Shown: in pieces, positions 10,301-16,885 of the stretch
Numbering within the stretch: position 1 is the stretch's first letter
Layout: each line of letters begins with the position of its first letter
Source of the DNA: Aquamicrobium defluvii
GTDB lineage: Bacteria > Pseudomonadota > Alphaproteobacteria > Rhizobiales > Rhizobiaceae
Direction of reading: 5' to 3'
Length of the DNA: 64,000 bases
Assembly: GCF_004363725.1 (NCBI RefSeq)
Contig: NZ_SNZF01000009.1
Coordinates: 1 to 64,000, forward strand
Made by a program: the position numbers and the translations under genes
Notes under the pieces: generated by a model
The model's input: the letters and a program-made list of their open reading frames with translations, nothing else
Databases searched by the model: none
Told to the model about the DNA's origin: nothing

Positions 10301-12907
10301 TGCGGAGAAATGTCCGCGTGGCGTCGAATCCCGGTTCCGGGGCCAAAGGCCATTCACGATGTTGAAGGTTGGCGCCATGAACAGGGTCAGGATCAGCAGC
10401 GCCTGCCATTGCGCGGCCTGCGTGAACGGCAGCAATGTCCAGCCCGCGATTGCCGCCATCACCCAGAAGATGGGGGTGAGCGTGCGGCGCAGATTGTCGA
10501 CCATCTTCCAGCGCGAAAGGGCAGGAACGCCCGAAAGCGGGTTGAGGATGAAGCTTAGAAGCTGCCAGTCGCCACGGGCCCAGCGATGCTGGCGCGATGC
10601 GTCGACCGAATAGCGGGTCGGATAATCCTCGACCAGTTCGACATCGGTCGCCAGCGCCGCGCGCGCGAATGCCCCCTCAACGAGATCGTGGCTGAGAATG
10701 GCGTTTTCCTCGAAGCGGTCCCTGAGCGCCGCCTCGAAGGAATCGACGTGATAGAGGCCCTTGCCGGTGAAGGTGCCGTCGCCGAATACGTCCTGATAGA
10801 GGTCGGAAACGGCGAAGACGTAGGGATCGAGGCCACGGTCCGCGGAGAACACTCGCTGAAAGAACGAGGCTTCGTCGCCGGTGGTCAGCGACGGCGTGAT
10901 GCGGGGTTGCAGGATGGTATAGCCCGCCGTGACCTTCCTGGTTGCCGCATCGTAGTGCGGACGGTTCAGCGGATGCGCGAGCTTGCCGATCAGCCTGCTC
11001 ACCGCATCGCGCGTGGTGCGCGTGTCTGCATCCAGTGTCATCACATAGACGACATTGTCCGGAAGCGGAGCGTCCAGCGGCAGGAAGGTGGTGTCGCCAT
11101 CCCCGCGCAGAAGCAGATTCAGCTCGTGCAGCTTGCCGCGCTTGCGCTCCCAGCCCATCCACACGCCCTGCGAAGGATTGTACAGCCGGCGCCGGTGGAG
11201 AAGGTGAAAGCGCGGTACGCCGCCCACAGCAGGATAACGCAGGTTCAGACGCGCGATTTCAGCGCGCGCGAAATCGAGAATCTCCGTATCTGCCGGATTC
11301 AGTTCGGCGTCGCTGTCCGGCCAGTCGGAAAGCAGCGCAAAATAAAGCTCGTCGGAAACATTGGCGAGATGATGAACCTCGATGTTGCGGATATTCTCCT
11401 CAACGTCGTCGCGTGAGCCGATCAGAGAAGGCACCACGACGAGAGTCCGCGCGCCGGCCGGTATCCCGTCCTTGTAATCATATCCGATCAGGCGCGTGGG
11501 CTTCAGGAAAAGCAGCACCACCGTGTTGAAGAAACCGAGCGCGCCCTCGCTGGCCGGTACGGCAAACAGCGCCAGCATGAGCGCAATGGCCCCGACCGGC
11601 AGGCCCAGCACCGCAAGCGCGTTGCCGCTCATGTAGAGCAGCAGCGCAGTCAGCGCGAACACCGGAACTGCGATGCCCAGCCAGCCCGCCTTGCGGAACG
11701 AGCGCTTCAGCGACAAGCCGAAAAGCGGCCGATAGCCGATCTCTTTTTCGAGTGTCTCGCGACATGGACCGACAAGATAAAAGCCGACATCGGACGGCGT
11801 GTCGGCCATTTCCGGCCGGCCGGCAGATTTCGCGGCCATCTCGACCGCGATTGCGGCTACCTCGTGTTCCGAATGGCCTGATCCGCGCGCCAGTTCCTCG
11901 ATGGCCGTGCGATACTGGTCGCGGGAGGCGAAATCGAGCGCCGAATAGTCCGCTTTTTCGCGCAGCACCTCATCGATGCGGCTGACGCCCTCGAACCAGA
12001 CGGTCCAGTCCACGTCGTTGATGAGGCGCAGGCCCCTGATGATGTTGCCGGTGGTGACATTGCCGGCCGAAAGCGTCTGATGCTCGGCCATGATGATCTG
12101 CTCGGCGTCCGAGCCGGATTTTTCGAGCTCGCCTTCCAGCCATTCGAGCGCCCTGCCGGCGTTCTGCGAACCGTCGCGCAGCCGGTAGAGAAGCTGCGTG
12201 GCGAAAGTCGTGTCGCGCGCATAGGCGCTGTACCGGCTCAGCATCTGCTCGCGCTCGCCGCCATCGGCCGAAGCCAGCGCACGGTCGGCCACCTCGTTGG
12301 CGACAAGGCGCATCTTGCGCGCGCGCTCGACCCGCAAGGCAAGCCGGCGCAGATTCTCGATCAGCACGAAGCGAAGCAGCGACGGAAGAGCCCAGATCTC
12401 GCCGATCTTCATCGGTTCGACCGACTGGAACCCCTCCACGATCGCCTTGAAGGTCTGTGCTGAAACCGAACTGTCCGAATGCGCGACATAGGCCCATGCG
12501 ATGGCAAGGGCTCTCGGCACGGAGGTGCCGTCGCCGAGCCTGAGCGTGGGAAGCTGCCTGTAGAAACGGCGCGGAAGGTCGCGCTTGATCTGGTAGATCG
12601 TTTCCTCGACCAGATAGTTGTTGTCGAGCAGCCATTGCGCAGCCGGCGTGATCGGTTCGCCCTTGGCCTGCGCTGCGTTTGTGGAGCGGTAAATCTCCAG
12701 GATCCGGGCTGCGCTTTCGCGGATACGGCTCTGGAAATCGAAGGCTCCAAGCCCCTCCAGGCTCCGCGTATCGCCGTCCGCCATCTGCTTGCCAAGCAGC
12801 CGCAGCCTGTCTTCCTGATAGAATTGCGCCCTGATCGGGAGCTCCCCTGCCAGAGGCATGGCGGCAGGCTTGGCTTCGAGACTGTCAGGTCTGGACTGAA
12901 TATTCAT
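4319..12907 (-). CDS. ndvB: Cyclic beta-1,2-glucan synthase NdvB
   Basis: A very large inner-membrane protein of 2862 residues, close to the roughly 2830 of rhizobial NdvB/ChvB. It initiates, elongates and cyclises beta-1,2-glucan from UDP-glucose. Membrane segments near residues 395-465 and 820-985 flank the GT84 glycosyltransferase domain, with its aspartate motif LDADT near 626 and an arginine/tryptophan motif (RQHRW) near 774. The C-terminal third is a GH94 phosphorylase-like region with GGDWNDGMN near 2531, thought to trim and control ring size. An upstream ATG at 12958 would add 17 residues of odd composition. I chose MNIQSRPDSL at 12907, preceded by GGA at suitable spacing. The frame is intact. 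Confidence 0.93.
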   Translation of the reverse strand: MNIQSRPDSLEAKPAAMPLAGELPIRAQFYQEDRLRLLGKQMADGDTRSLEGLGAFDFQSRIRESAARILEIYRSTNAAQAKGEPITPAAQWLLDNNYLVEETIYQIKRDLPRRFYRQLPTLRLGDGTSVPRALAIAWAYVAHSDSSVSAQTFKAIVEGFQSVEPMKIGEIWALPSLLRFVLIENLRRLALRVERARKMRLVANEVADRALASADGGEREQMLSRYSAYARDTTFATQLLYRLRDGSQNAGRALEWLEGELEKSGSDAEQIIMAEHQTLSAGNVTTGNIIRGLRLINDVDWTVWFEGVSRIDEVLREKADYSALDFASRDQYRTAIEELARGSGHSEHEVAAIAVEMAAKSAGRPEMADTPSDVGFYLVGPCRETLEKEIGYRPLFGLSLKRSFRKAGWLGIAVPVFALTALLLYMSGNALAVLGLPVGAIALMLALFAVPASEGALGFFNTVVLLFLKPTRLIGYDYKDGIPAGARTLVVVPSLIGSRDDVEENIRNIEVHHLANVSDELYFALLSDWPDSDAELNPADTEILDFARAEIARLNLRYPAVGGVPRFHLLHRRRLYNPSQGVWMGWERKRGKLHELNLLLRGDGDTTFLPLDAPLPDNVVYVMTLDADTRTTRDAVSRLIGKLAHPLNRPHYDAATRKVTAGYTILQPRITPSLTTGDEASFFQRVFSADRGLDPYVFAVSDLYQDVFGDGTFTGKGLYHVDSFEAALRDRFEENAILSHDLVEGAFARAALATDVELVEDYPTRYSVDASRQHRWARGDWQLLSFILNPLSGVPALSRWKMVDNLRRTLTPIFWVMAAIAGWTLLPFTQAAQWQALLILTLFMAPTFNIVNGLWPRNRDSTPRGHFSALARDIAFGTAMVALRVVLMAHSAWMMGDAIIRTIYRLFASRRNLLEWRTASQAHKGGANDLGSYYSAMYGAVIIGVVGLAIPVFADSTGAFVAFFFALFWIGSPAFAWLISRSAETEDRLHLAPRDMHALRIAARRTWHYYETFVTEEHHHLPPDNFQESPAPVVAPRTSPTNVGVYLLSVVSARDFGWISMADAVSRIESTLSTIENMPRERGHLFNWYDTKTLKPLHPLYISAVDSGNLAGHLVAVAATCAEWAEAPSVHLHGDFEGVLDVVAILDESLDELPDDRRQLRPLRQRLADRLDGMRRAVQTIKEQPEMASIRTINLSVLAGEIRKLAAAMHAEVGSSRSEVVADWAIRLEATCEAHLHDSHSDDRTAEELRTRLLKLRERARRFAFEMDFSFLMRPERKLLSIGYRVEEHQLDEACYDLLASEARLTSLFAVAKGDLPTEHWFKLGRPIVEIGFRGALMSWSGSMFEYLMPPLVMKEPQGSLLNQTSNLVIKRQMQYGRSRNVPWGISEAAYNARDRELTYQYTNFGVPGLGLKRGLAQNLVIAPYATILAAQFMPREAVENLKRLRSIGALGRYGYYDAVDFTPQRVPEGAGHAVVQSYFAHHSGMSIAAVANVVYEGRLRDRFHSDPVIESAELLLQEKAPREIPADTVRTEAEERPLVDEQEAQSLDTRIIADPATALRATSLMSTGHYSMMVTATGSGYSRWGDLAITRWQPDPVEDRMGTYIFLRDVDSGEWWSATVEPKQAPGEVAQTYFSDDKATFAKSVQSLRSEVQCIVISEGHGEGRRVTLHNDASSDRYIEVTSFAELVLAPEASDNAHPAFSKMFVETEIADNNGAIFARRRKRDQREPDIVAVHFVTDPTGLARDTEAETDRRAFIGRGRTIADPAAMAPGARLAGHAGFTLDPIVALRRKVRVPANKKVSLTFWTCVGANREELDDAINRLDHPESFARQAMLSWTRSQVQTRHLGLSLADAATGQSLARYLIYPDPNLRLPSESIASGLGKQSSLWPTSISGDYPIFAIRIDDLADLEIVAQGLRYQEYMRARGLTVDLVIVNEQSSSYVQDLQQAIDYLCENARLRGSELGPRQHIFAVRRDLMDEPTYRTLLTSARVVLHTRNGTISDQIERAEITALQARETANGIARTTPPPRGAEVPVAAAAPAKYKSADGKGLSNWNGFGGFEEDGRRYVVRLTGRKVTPQPWINVVSNESFGFHTSAEGAGFTWSRNSRDYQLTPWSNDPVVNRPGEGIYIHDLDSGASFSPVAAVVRDAAVSYEAVHGQGFSTFRARRGAIEMELTHIVDPADPVKVSRLRIRNSGASVARLRVYAYAEWVLGSHRSRTAGTIIPSQDEKTGALLATNPYNLDFGGRAAFLASDDRPDSVTAHREEFIGQGGSSERPQAVLAGTVLSGRVEAGDDPCAALARDVEIPANRETTLLWLLGDAESMIEASALIERHRAIDFDERLAGAEREWRGFLDTIQVETPDKTLDFMVNHWLPYQSLACRIRARSAFYQASGAFGFRDQLQDTLALLAHDPGLARAQILNAAGRQFPEGDVQHWWLPRTGAGVRTIISDDVVWLAHAVAHYVEVTGDRKILDEKLPFIQGEKLGDHEHDAFFLPETSGESASLYEHCARALDLAVRRSSPGGLPLILGGDWNDGMNSVGDEGRGESVWLGWFLLRTLADFEPFAKAQGDARRMKAWQAHAAVLKRALENSAWDGQWYRRGTFDDGTPLGSRESQECQIDSIAQSWSVLSGEGDPARSRTAMDSAGEMLVDEGNRILKLFTPPFADWEKDPGYIKSYPPGVRENGGQYTHAATWFVIALAEMGRVDEAYRCFSMLNPVNHALDEASAEHYRVEPYVVAADVYAADKAGRGGWTWYTGSAGWLYRAAVEAILGIRRRGDAIEINPRIPSHWDGYTARLSLGGGRQTIRVQRGAGTSTAVLAVNGKKVKGASFRLETGETDVVVTLPANGAGGRASPARKR

Positions 12908-13253
12908 TAAAAATCCACAAGGCGAGAAACGACAACGGATTCGACTGGGCCGCTGCAACCATAAACCGTTTTAAATGCAAATGGTTGCATAGTACGGCCC
13001 ACAGGGATTTTACTGCGCCATCCCCTTCCCCCAGGCGCGCACAAGCCATCGACCCCACAAGCCATGCCACGGGATCGAAAGGAAAGAATTCTGGCTTTTT
13101 CGTGTTTTACGCGCTGTCCGGCAAGCGCAGGAGTCTGGCTTCAATAAAGCTTTGCAACAACCCTTAACGAACCCGCTTAACTGCGTGAACTCGTCTCCGG
13201 CAATGTCATTGCACGCCCGGTCGAAAACCGGGCGCGCAATATGCAAGCCGTAG
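12908..13253. other. Intergenic region upstream of ndvB
   Basis: About 346 bp without a gene. It must hold the ndvB promoter on the minus strand, but I could not pick one with confidence. A hairpin at 13214-13234 (8-bp stem CGCCCGGT, loop CGAAA) lies just past the RidA stop codon on the minus strand and may end that transcript, although no T-run follows. Confidence 0.45.
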
Positions 13254-13595
13254 TCAGATGGCGGCCGTTACGATCATCTCGACCTTGTATTTGGGATTGG
13301 CCAGTTTTGCCTCGCCGGTAGCCCGCGCAGGCGTATGTCCCTGCGCCACCCATGCATCCCAGACCGCGTTCATCTCGGCGAAGGTCGACATGTCGGCCAG
13401 CCAGATGATCGTCTGCAGGATTTTTGTCTTGTCGGAGCCGACCTGTGCAAGAAGCTGGTCGACCGTGGCAAGGATATCGCGTGTCTGGGCCTCGACGGTA
13501 TCGCCCTCGCCGACCTGACCGGCCAGGTAGACGGTGTTGCCGTGAACGACGATATCGCTCATGCGTGGGCCAACTTCCAAACGGCGGATGCTCAT
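13254..13595 (-). CDS. RidA/YjgF-family protein
   Basis: A 113-residue protein of the RidA (YjgF/YER057c/UK114) family. Members are small cytoplasmic trimers; archetypal RidA hydrolyses reactive enamine/imine intermediates made by PLP enzymes such as IlvA. Typical features are GNTVYLAGQV near the start and the TPARATGEAKL segment near residues 88-98 with the family arginine. An open frame reaches upstream to 13811, but that extension looks non-coding. The ATG at 13595 has GGAAG eight bases before it. It belongs to a diverged branch rather than obvious canonical RidA, so enzymatic activity is uncertain. It is divergent from the DUF442 gene. Confidence 0.85.
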   Translation of the reverse strand: MSIRRLEVGPRMSDIVVHGNTVYLAGQVGEGDTVEAQTRDILATVDQLLAQVGSDKTKILQTIIWLADMSTFAEMNAVWDAWVAQGHTPARATGEAKLANPKYKVEMIVTAAI

Positions 13596-13809
13596 TCTGT
13601 CTTCCTTCCCGAAATGCCATGCCCTGCATGGGGCAAGACCTCTGTAGATAGCACATTCAATCCCGGCAATAGCGACCCGGATCCCGGATACGGAAATGTT
13701 GCAAAAACATTGCCGGGAGGAATTCCATGTCTTGTCTGCCACCTTCAGCTTTGGCATGTAGGCGTCAACTGCCGCATCCGCGTGGCTTTTGTTTCGCCCG
13801 GAGATATTC

Positions 13810-14148
13810 ATGGAAATCCGCCAGATCAGCGAAGACTATTCGGTTACCGGACAGATTGTTCCCGCCGACGTGGCGCAAATCAGGGCCGCAGGCTTCAGGA
13901 GCGTGATCTGCAATCGACCTGACGGCGAGCAGGTCGATCAGCCCGCGCAGGACGAGGTGCGCGCCGCCGTCGAGGCCGCCGGGATGACCTATCGCTACAT
14001 TCCCGTCGTCAGCGGACAGATGACAGCCGACAATGTCGCGGATCAGGCCAGGGCTCTCGAAGAGCTTCCCACGCCGGTCCTCGCCTACTGCCGCTCCGGA
14101 GGACGCTGCACCAATCTCTTCCTTGCCATTCAGCAATCGAGGGGCTGA
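13810..14148 (+). CDS. DUF442 / TIGR01244 family phosphatase-fold protein
   Basis: A 112-residue protein of the TIGR01244/DUF442 family, related to tyrosine phosphatase-fold domains found fused to persulfide dioxygenases (Blh) and often annotated as sulfur transferase. The cysteine loop YCRSGGRCTN near residues 93-102 fits the family pattern of a catalytic cysteine followed by an arginine-bearing loop. I chose the ATG at 13810 because GGAG stands seven bases upstream; an ATG at 13789 would add seven residues. It is transcribed away from the RidA gene and converges on the flavoprotein gene at 14176. Substrate is unknown. Confidence 0.75.
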   Translation: MEIRQISEDYSVTGQIVPADVAQIRAAGFRSVICNRPDGEQVDQPAQDEVRAAVEAAGMTYRYIPVVSGQMTADNVADQARALEELPTPVLAYCRSGGRCTNLFLAIQQSRG

Positions 14149-14175
14149 GTGGGCTTCCGGCCCGACACGCGCTTG

Positions 14176-16224
14176 TCAGATCCGGAGACCGTAGCGGATG
14201 CCGTCATAGATCGCGGCGTGGATATTTCGCGAGGCGACCGCATCGCCGATCCGGAACACAACGAGGTTCGAGTCGGGATTGCGCACGGGAAAGATGTCCC
14301 CGCCCTTCACCAGTCGCTCGTAGTCGACGGCGCCCCGATTGCGCGACAGGGGCCTGAGCGCGAGGTAAAGCTCGTCGAGCGGCGCGGTGCCGTGCTCCAC
14401 CACCACCTGATCGACACGCCGCTCAACGCTCCAGCTGTCGGAGAAATCGGAGCCGAGCGTGGCAACCAGATGGTTTCCGTCCCGCCGCACCGACCTCAGC
14501 CGCGTATTGATGGTCACGGTGACGCCGTTCTCATGGAAGCTGCGCATATAGGGCACATGGTTCATGCCACCCATTTCCGGAGCGAAGAAGCGTTCGGGCG
14601 AAACCAGTTCCAGTTTCGAGCCCGCTCTGGCAATCAGCTCCGCGGTTCCCATGCCCTGATGGCCGCCATTGTCGTCGAACAGCAGAACGGTTTCAGCCGG
14701 CTTGACGGCACCGGCCATGATGTCCCAGCTTGAGGTGACAAGGCCGTCGCCGGTTTCCAGAGGCGGATTCTGCGGCAGGCCGCCGGTCGCGACCACGACG
14801 ACATCCGGCTCCAGCGCCAGAACATCCTCCTTCCCGGCCCATATGTCGTAACGGATTTCAACGCCCAGCCGGTCAAGTTCGGCAAGCCGCCAATCCACGA
14901 TCCCGATCAGTTCCTTGCGGCGGGGGTTCTGGGCAGCGAGCCTTATTTGCCCGCCTGCCTCGCCGGCAGCTTCCAGAACCGTGACCGCATGGCCGCGCTC
15001 GGCCGTCACCCGCGCCATCTCCAGCCCGGCCGCGCCCGCTCCCGCAACGACAATCTTCTTCAGGCGCCCTTCCGTCCTGCGGATGATATGCGGAATGAAG
15101 GCTTCGCGCCCGGTCGCCGCATTGTGGATGCACAGCGCCTCGCCGCCTTCATAGATGCGGTCGAGACAATAGGTTGCTCCGACGCATGGTCTGATTTCGT
15201 GTTCGCGCCCCGCCATCACCTTCCTGACGATGTGCGGATCGGCGATGTGAGCGCGCGTCATGCCCACCATGTCGAGCTTGCCTTGGGCGATGGCATGGCG
15301 CGCCGTGGCGACGTCGGCGATGCGCGCCGCATGAAAGGTCGGGAACTTCGTTGCCGCCCTCACCTCTCCGGCAAAATCCAGATGCGGGGAAGAACGCATG
15401 CCCGTGATCGGGATGACCCTTGTCAGTGCGGCATCCGTCTCGATGGAACCGCGGATGATATTGAGGAAATCGATGCGGCCGGACCCTGCCAGCCGCCGGG
15501 CTATCTCCACACCTTCTTCCCTGGAAAGGCCGGTGGCGAAATCCTCGTCGGCCACCAGCCTTATGCCGACCACAAACCCGTTTCCCACCGCCTTGCGGAT
15601 TGCGTCGAGCACCATGAAGGTAAAGCGCAGCCGGTTTTCGAGCGGCCCGCCGTGCTCGTCCTGACGATGGTTCGTGGCGGGCGACCAGAACCCGTCCATC
15701 AGGTGGCCATATGCTTCCAGCTCGATTCCATCGAGCCCGGCCGCCTGACAACGCTGGGCAGCGGACGCATAGTCGGCCACTATGCGTTCCATGTCCCAAT
15801 CCTCGATCGCCTTGGGAAAGGAACGGTGCGCGGGCTCCCGCACCGGGGATGGTGCAAGCACCGGCAACCAGTCGCCCTTGTTCCAGCCGCCGGTGCGGCG
15901 GCCGAGATGGGTGATCTGGATCATCACCTTGCAATCATGCTCATGGCAGGCGTCTGCCATCTCGGCGAGCCATGGCACGATCGCATCGTCATAGAGATGC
16001 AGGTTACCGAAAGCGGGCGGACTGTCCCTGCTGACGATTGCCGAGCCCGCCGTCATGGTCAGCGCCATGCCGCCCTTCGCTTTTTCCGCGTGATATAGGC
16101 GGTAACGCTCCTTGGGCATTCCATCTTCCGAATAAGCCGGCTCATGGCTCGTCGACATGACCCGGTTCTTCAGCGTCAGATGCCTGAGCTGATAAGGCTG
16201 AAGCAGAGGGTCCTGGCTGGCCAT
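14176..16224 (-). CDS. TMADH/DgcA-like FMN-FAD oxidoreductase
   Basis: A 682-residue two-part flavoprotein. Residues about 1-350 form an Old Yellow Enzyme-type FMN barrel, and about 385-680 form a nucleotide-binding module starting with VVAGAGAAGLE. This is the architecture of trimethylamine, dimethylamine and histamine dehydrogenases and of DgcA-type dimethylglycine demethylation subunits. The cysteine cluster between the parts reads CVGATYC then a later C, so the second of the four usual [4Fe-4S] cysteines is alanine. The start at 16224 has GGGAAAG before it; an upstream ATG at 16290 lies in a repeat. The nearby MttB-family gene supports a role in N-methylated amine or betaine breakdown. 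The substrate is inferred, not shown. Confidence 0.8.
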   Translation of the reverse strand: MASQDPLLQPYQLRHLTLKNRVMSTSHEPAYSEDGMPKERYRLYHAEKAKGGMALTMTAGSAIVSRDSPPAFGNLHLYDDAIVPWLAEMADACHEHDCKVMIQITHLGRRTGGWNKGDWLPVLAPSPVREPAHRSFPKAIEDWDMERIVADYASAAQRCQAAGLDGIELEAYGHLMDGFWSPATNHRQDEHGGPLENRLRFTFMVLDAIRKAVGNGFVVGIRLVADEDFATGLSREEGVEIARRLAGSGRIDFLNIIRGSIETDAALTRVIPITGMRSSPHLDFAGEVRAATKFPTFHAARIADVATARHAIAQGKLDMVGMTRAHIADPHIVRKVMAGREHEIRPCVGATYCLDRIYEGGEALCIHNAATGREAFIPHIIRRTEGRLKKIVVAGAGAAGLEMARVTAERGHAVTVLEAAGEAGGQIRLAAQNPRRKELIGIVDWRLAELDRLGVEIRYDIWAGKEDVLALEPDVVVVATGGLPQNPPLETGDGLVTSSWDIMAGAVKPAETVLLFDDNGGHQGMGTAELIARAGSKLELVSPERFFAPEMGGMNHVPYMRSFHENGVTVTINTRLRSVRRDGNHLVATLGSDFSDSWSVERRVDQVVVEHGTAPLDELYLALRPLSRNRGAVDYERLVKGGDIFPVRNPDSNLVVFRIGDAVASRNIHAAIYDGIRYGLRI

Positions 16225-16284
16225 CGTCTTTCCCGGTATGCGATGCTGGCTGTGTTGGCGGCTATGTGGCGGAATGCGCTCCTG

Positions 16285-16385
16285 GAGCATTTCTGCTTTT
16301 CCTCGAATCGCAGAAACGCTCTAACCTTTTGTTTTTACGCAATTCCGAACGCAAAACCGCTGCGCACTTTTGCTGGAATTGCTCT
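16285..16385. repeat. Rhizobial intergenic palindromic repeat
   Basis: About 100 bp made of two imperfect palindromes. The first pairs GAGCATTTCTGC with GCAGAAACGCTC. The second starts at GCAATTCC and closes at GGAATTGC, with GTTTTTACGCAATTCCG in between. From memory this matches a widespread Rhizobiales intergenic repeat resembling RIME/Bru-type elements. It lies between the flavoprotein start and the stop of the next gene and touches that stop codon. Confidence 0.65.
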
Positions 16386-16857
16386 ATTCGGTGGCATCCC
16401 CGGCAAAACATTCGAGTTCGCTCAGCTTCCAGCCATTTGTTCTTGAAGCGATATCGGCAACTTTCCATTTGCCGTCGACGTTCTTCAGCGACCAGACCAT
16501 CTCGCGGCTCGCGTCCTGTTCGCCGGGAAAAAGGCTGAACGTGGCTGTCACTTCTGCCCGATCCCCATTCAGGGCTTCGGCGAGTTTCAGCGTCCGGGCA
16601 AGCTCGCCGTCGTCGAAGTCCTGCGCGTCGAGCGCGGGGTCGGAATCGATGCAGGGAACGCCGTCCGAACTGGCGAGTGCCGCGTCATTCTGGTCGAAAA
16701 GCTTTTTGACGGGTTCGACAAAGCGGTCGCGGTAATCGGGATCGCCGACAAACCGCCCCTGCGTGTAGAAGAATTTCACGGCATCCGACGCCGGCCCCGC
16801 CATGGCCGCCACGGGAGCGGCGATGGTCAGGACAAGGACAAGCAAAGGCACTCTCAT
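16384..16857 (-). CDS. Small secreted protein, DUF3828-like
   Basis: A 157-residue protein with a clear Sec signal peptide: MRVP, then a hydrophobic stretch ending AAMAG near residue 23, so it should be periplasmic. The mature part, with a WSLKNVDGKWKVADI segment near the C-terminus and two cysteines, resembles DUF3828/NTF2-like secreted domains of unknown function. The frame is open further upstream, but AGGAGG eight bases before the ATG at 16857 fixes the start. The stop codon lies at the edge of an intergenic repeat. It sits between the methyltransferase and flavoprotein genes on the same strand, but whether it takes part in their pathway is unknown. Confidence 0.65.
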   Translation of the reverse strand: MRVPLLVLVLTIAAPVAAMAGPASDAVKFFYTQGRFVGDPDYRDRFVEPVKKLFDQNDAALASSDGVPCIDSDPALDAQDFDDGELARTLKLAEALNGDRAEVTATFSLFPGEQDASREMVWSLKNVDGKWKVADIASRTNGWKLSELECFAGDATE

Positions 16858-16885
16858 CACGATCCTCCTGGGACGAAGCTGCCCG

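Noticed and set aside
4205..12910. Many long plus-strand frames opposite ndvB
   Set aside because: They mirror the codon pattern of the high-GC ndvB frame and have no family signatures.
13596..13811. N-terminal extension of the RidA frame
   Set aside because: The family begins at MSIRRLEVG with a good ribosome binding site; the extension has a chance composition.
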